From SAR86 cluster bacterium (lineage in GTDB: Bacteria; Pseudomonadota; Gammaproteobacteria; Magnimaribacterales; D2472), in the NCBI GenBank assembly GCA_016779505.1, contig JADHNM010000018.1, forward strand, positions 1-17,714: 17,714 nucleotides of DNA, read 5' to 3'. Both the position numbers and the translations under genes were made by a program. Below the pieces are notes generated by a model, which was not told the origin of the DNA, did no database searches, and worked only from the letters and a program-made list of their open reading frames with translations. This document shows, piece after piece, positions 14,767 to 17,714 of this stretch (position 1 is its first letter; each line of letters opens with the position of its first letter).

Positions 14767-15731
14767 ATTTTCCTTAAATGCGAGATGTTTACTAAGTCTA
14801 GCATCTCATTATAGCAGGGGTGATTCTTTAATTTATCCAAATGTTTGAGAGATTCTTTTATATATTTATCCAATAAGGCATTTATTTCTTTTTGCGTTTT
14901 ATCGTCTTGTATTATTTGATAGATTATATTTTGATCTTTTTTTAATAATTTAGATTGGCCCAAATTATTCAAAAGAAACCTTTTATTTTTTTTATTAGCA
15001 TTTTGCAAAGCAAAATATAGCGGAAATGTAATTTTTCCCTCCCTGAAATCTTTGAAAGCGGGTTTTCCTATATTAGTTCCATATGCCTCATAATCCAAAA
15101 TATCATCTTTAATCTGAAAAGCAGTTCCCAAAGCTTTGCCAATTAGTCCAAATATTTTGATTTCTTCTTTGGATTTGCACGCAAGCATTGCTCCAGTTTT
15201 TGCTGATGCTTCAAAAAGCCTACCTGTTTTTAGATAACTAACTTTTAGCAAGTCATCAAGCTTAAGAAGTTGTTTTTTTTCGAAGAGTTCTAATTGAATA
15301 ATTTCACCCCTGGCAATATCATTGGTGGCTTTTGCCAATTCATCTAAGATAGATGGGATGCCTAGTTTTACCATCAAGATAAAGGCTTTTGAATAAATAA
15401 AATCTCCCATTAAGACGCTGTATGAGTTTGTCCAGACTTGATTAACAGACTTTGTGCCTCGTCTTCGCTCTGACTCATCTACCACATCATCATGAACTAA
15501 TGTTGCTGTATGCAAAAGCTCAATAATGCTTGCTAAAGCAATTCTATTATTAGGCTTAATATCTGATGATTTAGAAGCAAGCAAGCATAATAATGCTCTT
15601 GTTTTTTTTCCCTGTGCATTAAAAATATATTCATAAATTTCCTGAATTATTTTTTCGCTGGCAAGCTCTTTTGCAATAGTGGCTTGCACTTTATTGAGTT
15701 CAGTTTTGGTAGTTTTTGTAAGTAGGTACAT
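14763..15731 (-). CDS. ispB: Long-chain polyprenyl diphosphate synthase (octaprenyl type)
   Basis: IspB extends farnesyl diphosphate with isopentenyl units to make the side chain of ubiquinone. The 322-residue product has both aspartate-rich motifs, DDVVD at 81-85 and DDILD at 209-213, and GKKTRALL at 41-48. Residues before the first motif (HTATLVHDD) are small and match E. coli IspB, consistent with a long-chain product. The segment after the second motif, GKPAFKDFREGKITFPL, lacks the glycine usual in GKxxGxD; this may be a lineage variation. The exact chain length is inferred. The gene is divergent from rplU, as in E. coli and Pseudomonas, but leads into fabA and fabB with overlapping codons. 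Confidence 0.94.
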   Translation of the reverse strand: MYLLTKTTKTELNKVQATIAKELASEKIIQEIYEYIFNAQGKKTRALLCLLASKSSDIKPNNRIALASIIELLHTATLVHDDVVDESERRRGTKSVNQVWTNSYSVLMGDFIYSKAFILMVKLGIPSILDELAKATNDIARGEIIQLELFEKKQLLKLDDLLKVSYLKTGRLFEASAKTGAMLACKSKEEIKIFGLIGKALGTAFQIKDDILDYEAYGTNIGKPAFKDFREGKITFPLYFALQNANKKNKRFLLNNLGQSKLLKKDQNIIYQIIQDDKTQKEINALLDKYIKESLKHLDKLKNHPCYNEMLDLVNISHLRKI

Positions 15732-15753
15732 CTTAAATAATTAGAAGCCTAAA

Positions 15754-15759
15754 ATTATA
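15754..15759 (-). promoter_or_regulatory. Candidate -10 element for ispB-fabA-fabB
   Basis: The minus strand reads an exact TATAAT about 22 nt before the ispB ATG, giving a short leader of roughly 15 nt. No convincing -35 hexamer lies 16-18 nt upstream. It sits back to back with the rplU promoter in the 86-nt divergent region. Confidence 0.5.
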
Positions 15760-15767
15760 CATAAGTA

Positions 15768-15796
15768 TTGATAATTTCCTTCAGAAAGCGTATATT
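15768..15796 (+). promoter_or_regulatory. Sigma-70 promoter of rplU-rpmA-obgE
   Basis: TTGATA (15768-15773) and TATATT (15791-15796) are separated by exactly 17 nt, close to the consensus sigma-70 promoter. Transcription would start near 15803, about 15 nt before the rplU ATG at 15818. This is the best promoter visible in the window. It also argues against the upstream in-frame TTG at 15797, which would lie before the predicted transcript start. Confidence 0.75.
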
Positions 15797-15817
15797 TTGC
15801 CACCTTTAGAGATAACT

Positions 15818-16135
15818 ATGTATGCAGTAATAGAAGCAGGTGGAAAACAACATAAAGTCGAGCTAGGACAAGTCCTAGAAGTTGACCTTATGCAAGAAGA
15901 ATCAGGGGCTGATCATGCTTTTGAAACTGTAATGCTTTATGTTGATGGTGATGACGTTCAGATTGGACAGCCTTATATAGAAAATGCAAAAGTGGTTGCA
16001 GAGGTAGTTGAAGAAGTAAAAGGTGAAAAGGTCTCAATTCTTAGGTTTCGCAGAAGAAAGCACAGTATGAGGAAAATTGGACATAGGCAGAGATATACAC
16101 AAATTAAAATTAAAGAAATCAACGTTGGTAAATAG
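15818..16135 (+). CDS. rplU: 50S ribosomal protein L21
   Basis: L21 is a large-subunit protein that binds 23S rRNA in cooperation with L20. From the ATG at 15818 it has 105 residues (E. coli 103). It begins MYAVIEAGGKQHKVELGQ and ends with the L21 signature KRFRRRKHSMRKIGHRQRYTQIKI-like stretch (about residues 72-98 here, with RFRRRKHSMRKIGHRQ). Starting at the in-frame TTG at 15797 would add seven residues absent from the family and fall upstream of the likely transcription start. AGAG at about 15808-15811 may act as a Shine-Dalgarno. Confidence 0.96.
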   Translation: MYAVIEAGGKQHKVELGQVLEVDLMQEESGADHAFETVMLYVDGDDVQIGQPYIENAKVVAEVVEEVKGEKVSILRFRRRKHSMRKIGHRQRYTQIKIKEINVGK

Positions 16136-16137
16136 AA

Positions 16138-16395
16138 ATGGCACATAAGAAAGCAGGTGGTTCCAGTAAAAACGGTAGAGATTCTAACTCCAAAAGACTT
16201 GGTGTGAAACGTTTTGGCGGCCAAACTGTTAAGCCAGGTGAAATTATAATACGTCAACGTGGTACTAATACTCATCCTGGTGAAAATGTTGGCATGGGCA
16301 AAGATCACACTCTATTCGCTACTTCAGCCGGTCAAGTGCAATTCACTTATAAAGGTATAAAGCAAAAGAAGACAGTCAACGTCATTTCCCAGTAA
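16138..16395 (+). CDS. rpmA: 50S ribosomal protein L27
   Basis: L27 reaches toward the peptidyl transferase centre with its N-terminal tail. The 85-residue product (same as E. coli) begins MAHKKAGGSSKNGRDSNSKR. It has no N-terminal cleavage extension of the Firmicutes type. It continues with LGVKRFGGQTVKPGEIIIRQRG and the GMGKDHTLFA segment. The ATG follows rplU by 2 nt, in the conserved rplU-rpmA-obgE order. Confidence 0.97.
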   Translation: MAHKKAGGSSKNGRDSNSKRLGVKRFGGQTVKPGEIIIRQRGTNTHPGENVGMGKDHTLFATSAGQVQFTYKGIKQKKTVNVISQ

Positions 16396-16398
16396 ATT

Positions 16399-17418
16399 AT
16401 GAACTTCATCGATGAAGCTCTGTTAGAAGCAAGGGCTGGAAACGGTGGTGCAGGATGTACAAGCTTTAGAAGAGAAAAATTTATTCCTCGAGGCGGTCCA
16501 GATGGTGGTGATGGCGGCAAGGGTGGAGATGTCATTTTTCGTGTTGATCCTAATCTTAATACCTTAGTTAATTTTCGCAATCAAAAATACTTGATTGCCA
16601 AAAATGGCCAGTCTGGAGCAGGCAATAAAAAAACAGGACAAGACGCTGAGGATCTTGTTGTAATGGTTCCAAAAGGTACTGTAATTTTTGATTCTATTTC
16701 CAATAAACTTATTTATGACTGTTGTGACGAAGGAATCGACTATCTTGTTGCTAAGGGTGGTGATGGAGGGGCTGGAAACTTTAGATTTAAATCCAGTACT
16801 AATCAGGCCCCTAGGCGCCATACAGCGGGCTGGCCTGGAGATGAACTTTCTATTAGGCTTGAGTTACGTTCCCTTGCAGATGTTGGCTTGGTTGGATTCC
16901 CGAATGCAGGCAAATCTACTTTTTTAAATAGCGTCTCTGCAGCACGCCCAAAGATTGGCGATTATCCTTTTACAACTCTTCGCCCTAATTTAGGCACTGT
17001 TCAAATTTATGACACCTCATTTATTATTGCCGATATTCCAGGTTTAATTGAGGGGGCATCTGAAGGAGCAGGCCTAGGATTAAACTTTCTAAAACACATT
17101 TCTAGAACTGGCCATTTATTGATCCTGTTGGACCCGCAAAATTTAGAAAGATCAATTGAAGAACAGCTTACAATTCTTCTTAATGAGCTGAGAACCTATG
17201 ATCCTAGCTTATTAGAGAAAAGCATATGGATTGCTATCAATAAAAAAGATACCCTCGAAGAGGAAATGCAAAATCAGCTTATTGAGCTCATCCAAAACAA
17301 GATTTCTTTATTAGACATTAATAATGATGGGATAGTTACGATTTCTGGTTTTACTGGGAATGGAACTGGAACATTGTTGGGTATGATTGCCAACAAGATG
17401 TCAGAAACCCTAGATTAA
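16399..17418 (+). CDS. obgE: Obg-family GTPase (CgtA)
   Basis: ObgE is an essential GTPase that acts in 50S subunit maturation and links ribosome assembly to replication and stress responses. The 339-residue product has the glycine-rich Obg domain (1 to about 158), with repeated glycine turns such as GGPDGGDGGKGGD (32-44). A GTPase domain follows: G1 GFPNAGKST (166-174), switch I around DYPFTTLRPNLG, G3 DIPG (212-215), G4 NKKD (281-284). It stops soon after the G domain and so lacks the acidic C-terminal tail found in E. coli (390 residues). It starts 3 nt after rpmA. Its TAA overlaps the rpsT stop by 4 nt on the opposite strand. Confidence 0.97.
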   Translation: MNFIDEALLEARAGNGGAGCTSFRREKFIPRGGPDGGDGGKGGDVIFRVDPNLNTLVNFRNQKYLIAKNGQSGAGNKKTGQDAEDLVVMVPKGTVIFDSISNKLIYDCCDEGIDYLVAKGGDGGAGNFRFKSSTNQAPRRHTAGWPGDELSIRLELRSLADVGLVGFPNAGKSTFLNSVSAARPKIGDYPFTTLRPNLGTVQIYDTSFIIADIPGLIEGASEGAGLGLNFLKHISRTGHLLILLDPQNLERSIEEQLTILLNELRTYDPSLLEKSIWIAINKKDTLEEEMQNQLIELIQNKISLLDINNDGIVTISGFTGNGTGTLLGMIANKMSETLD

Positions 17419-17678
17419 CTAAGTTCTTTTACAGCTTTTACTAAACGGCTTTTTGTTCTGGCAGCAGCATTTTTATGTATCACTTTTTTGGCAGCTGTTG
17501 AATCTAATACTTTTTGAGCAGTTTTAAGCAATTCTGCTGCAGATTCTTTGTTATTTTCAGCTATCGCATTACGCACAGCTTTTACTGCTGTTCTAGCTTG
17601 AGATCTTTGAGAGTGCTTCAACTTATATCTGTCAGCATTCTGACGAGCTCGTTTAATTGATTGTTTACTATTTGCCAT
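17415..17678 (-). CDS. rpsT: 30S ribosomal protein S20
   Basis: S20 binds the 5' domain and helix 44 of 16S rRNA. The 87-residue product equals the E. coli length. It begins MANSKQSIKRARQNADRYKLKHS, contains RTAVKAVRNAI, and ends in a basic helix with KSRLVKAVKELS. The protein is rich in Lys, Arg and Ala with no cysteine. The start is preceded by only a weak Shine-Dalgarno-like AAAG. A minus-strand TAATAT at 17687-17692 could be its -10, but the -35 region runs off the window. In Pseudomonas rpsT also lies near obg; here the two are directly convergent. Confidence 0.97.
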   Translation of the reverse strand: MANSKQSIKRARQNADRYKLKHSQRSQARTAVKAVRNAIAENNKESAAELLKTAQKVLDSTAAKKVIHKNAAARTKSRLVKAVKELS

Positions 17679-17714
17679 ATCTTTAAATATTAGATGGGCT
17701 AGTTTAATGATCTT

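Noticed and set aside
15797..15820. TTG at 15797 as the rplU start
   Set aside because: It would add seven residues not seen in L21 and lies upstream of the predicted transcription start; the ATG at 15818 gives the family N-terminus MYAV.
1..17714. tRNA genes, CRISPR arrays, insertion sequences, prophage or defence genes
   Set aside because: None was seen by reading. The spacers are too short, and all long frames are accounted for by recognised families.

Overview
The window reads as a core-genome segment of an AT-rich, streamlined gammaproteobacterium. The ribosomal proteins, RpoA, SecY, UvrA, FabA/FabB and IspB all look gammaproteobacterial by motif and length. FabA with FabB and a C-minus (zinc-free) S14 fit that group. 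The ispB/rplU-rpmA-obgE and rplQ/uvrA/ssb neighbourhoods recall Pseudomonas-type gene order. Low G+C by eye and nearly absent spacers suggest an uncultivated marine lineage (SAR86-like or similar). That placement is inference, because no search was run.

Layout. Positions 1-7454 (+) hold the distal spc operon and the whole alpha operon: rplE (5'-truncated by the window edge), rpsN, rpsH, rplF, rplR, rpsE, rpmD, rplO, secY, rpmJ, rpsM, rpsK, rpsD, rpoA, rplQ. Positions 7451-10273 (-) hold uvrA, whose stop codon overlaps that of rplQ. Across a 67-nt divergent spacer, positions 10341-13038 (+) hold a tight cluster: ssb, a crotonase-fold protein, a cytoplasmic GH5-like glycosidase and csaA. Positions 13040-15731 (-) hold ispB-fabA-fabB, transcribed in that order with overlapping start/stop codons. 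After an 86-nt divergent promoter region, rplU-rpmA-obgE run to 17418 (+). They meet rpsT (-), whose stop again overlaps the opposing gene.

How it works together. Most of the window is translation and growth machinery: ribosomal proteins, the Sec translocon, the RNA polymerase alpha subunit and the ribosome-associated GTPase Obg. To this are added DNA repair/replication (UvrA, SSB) and envelope lipid and quinone synthesis (IspB, FabA, FabB). The least expected part is the ssb-crotonase-GH5-csaA cluster, where a DNA-binding protein sits a few bases upstream of lipid and sugar enzymes and a tRNA-binding-fold protein. All three convergent gene junctions have overlapping or nearly touching stop codons and no visible intrinsic terminator. 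No tRNA, rRNA, CRISPR array, insertion sequence or phage gene was seen, and no stretch over 300 bases lacks a gene. I see no clear novel defence or mobile system here.
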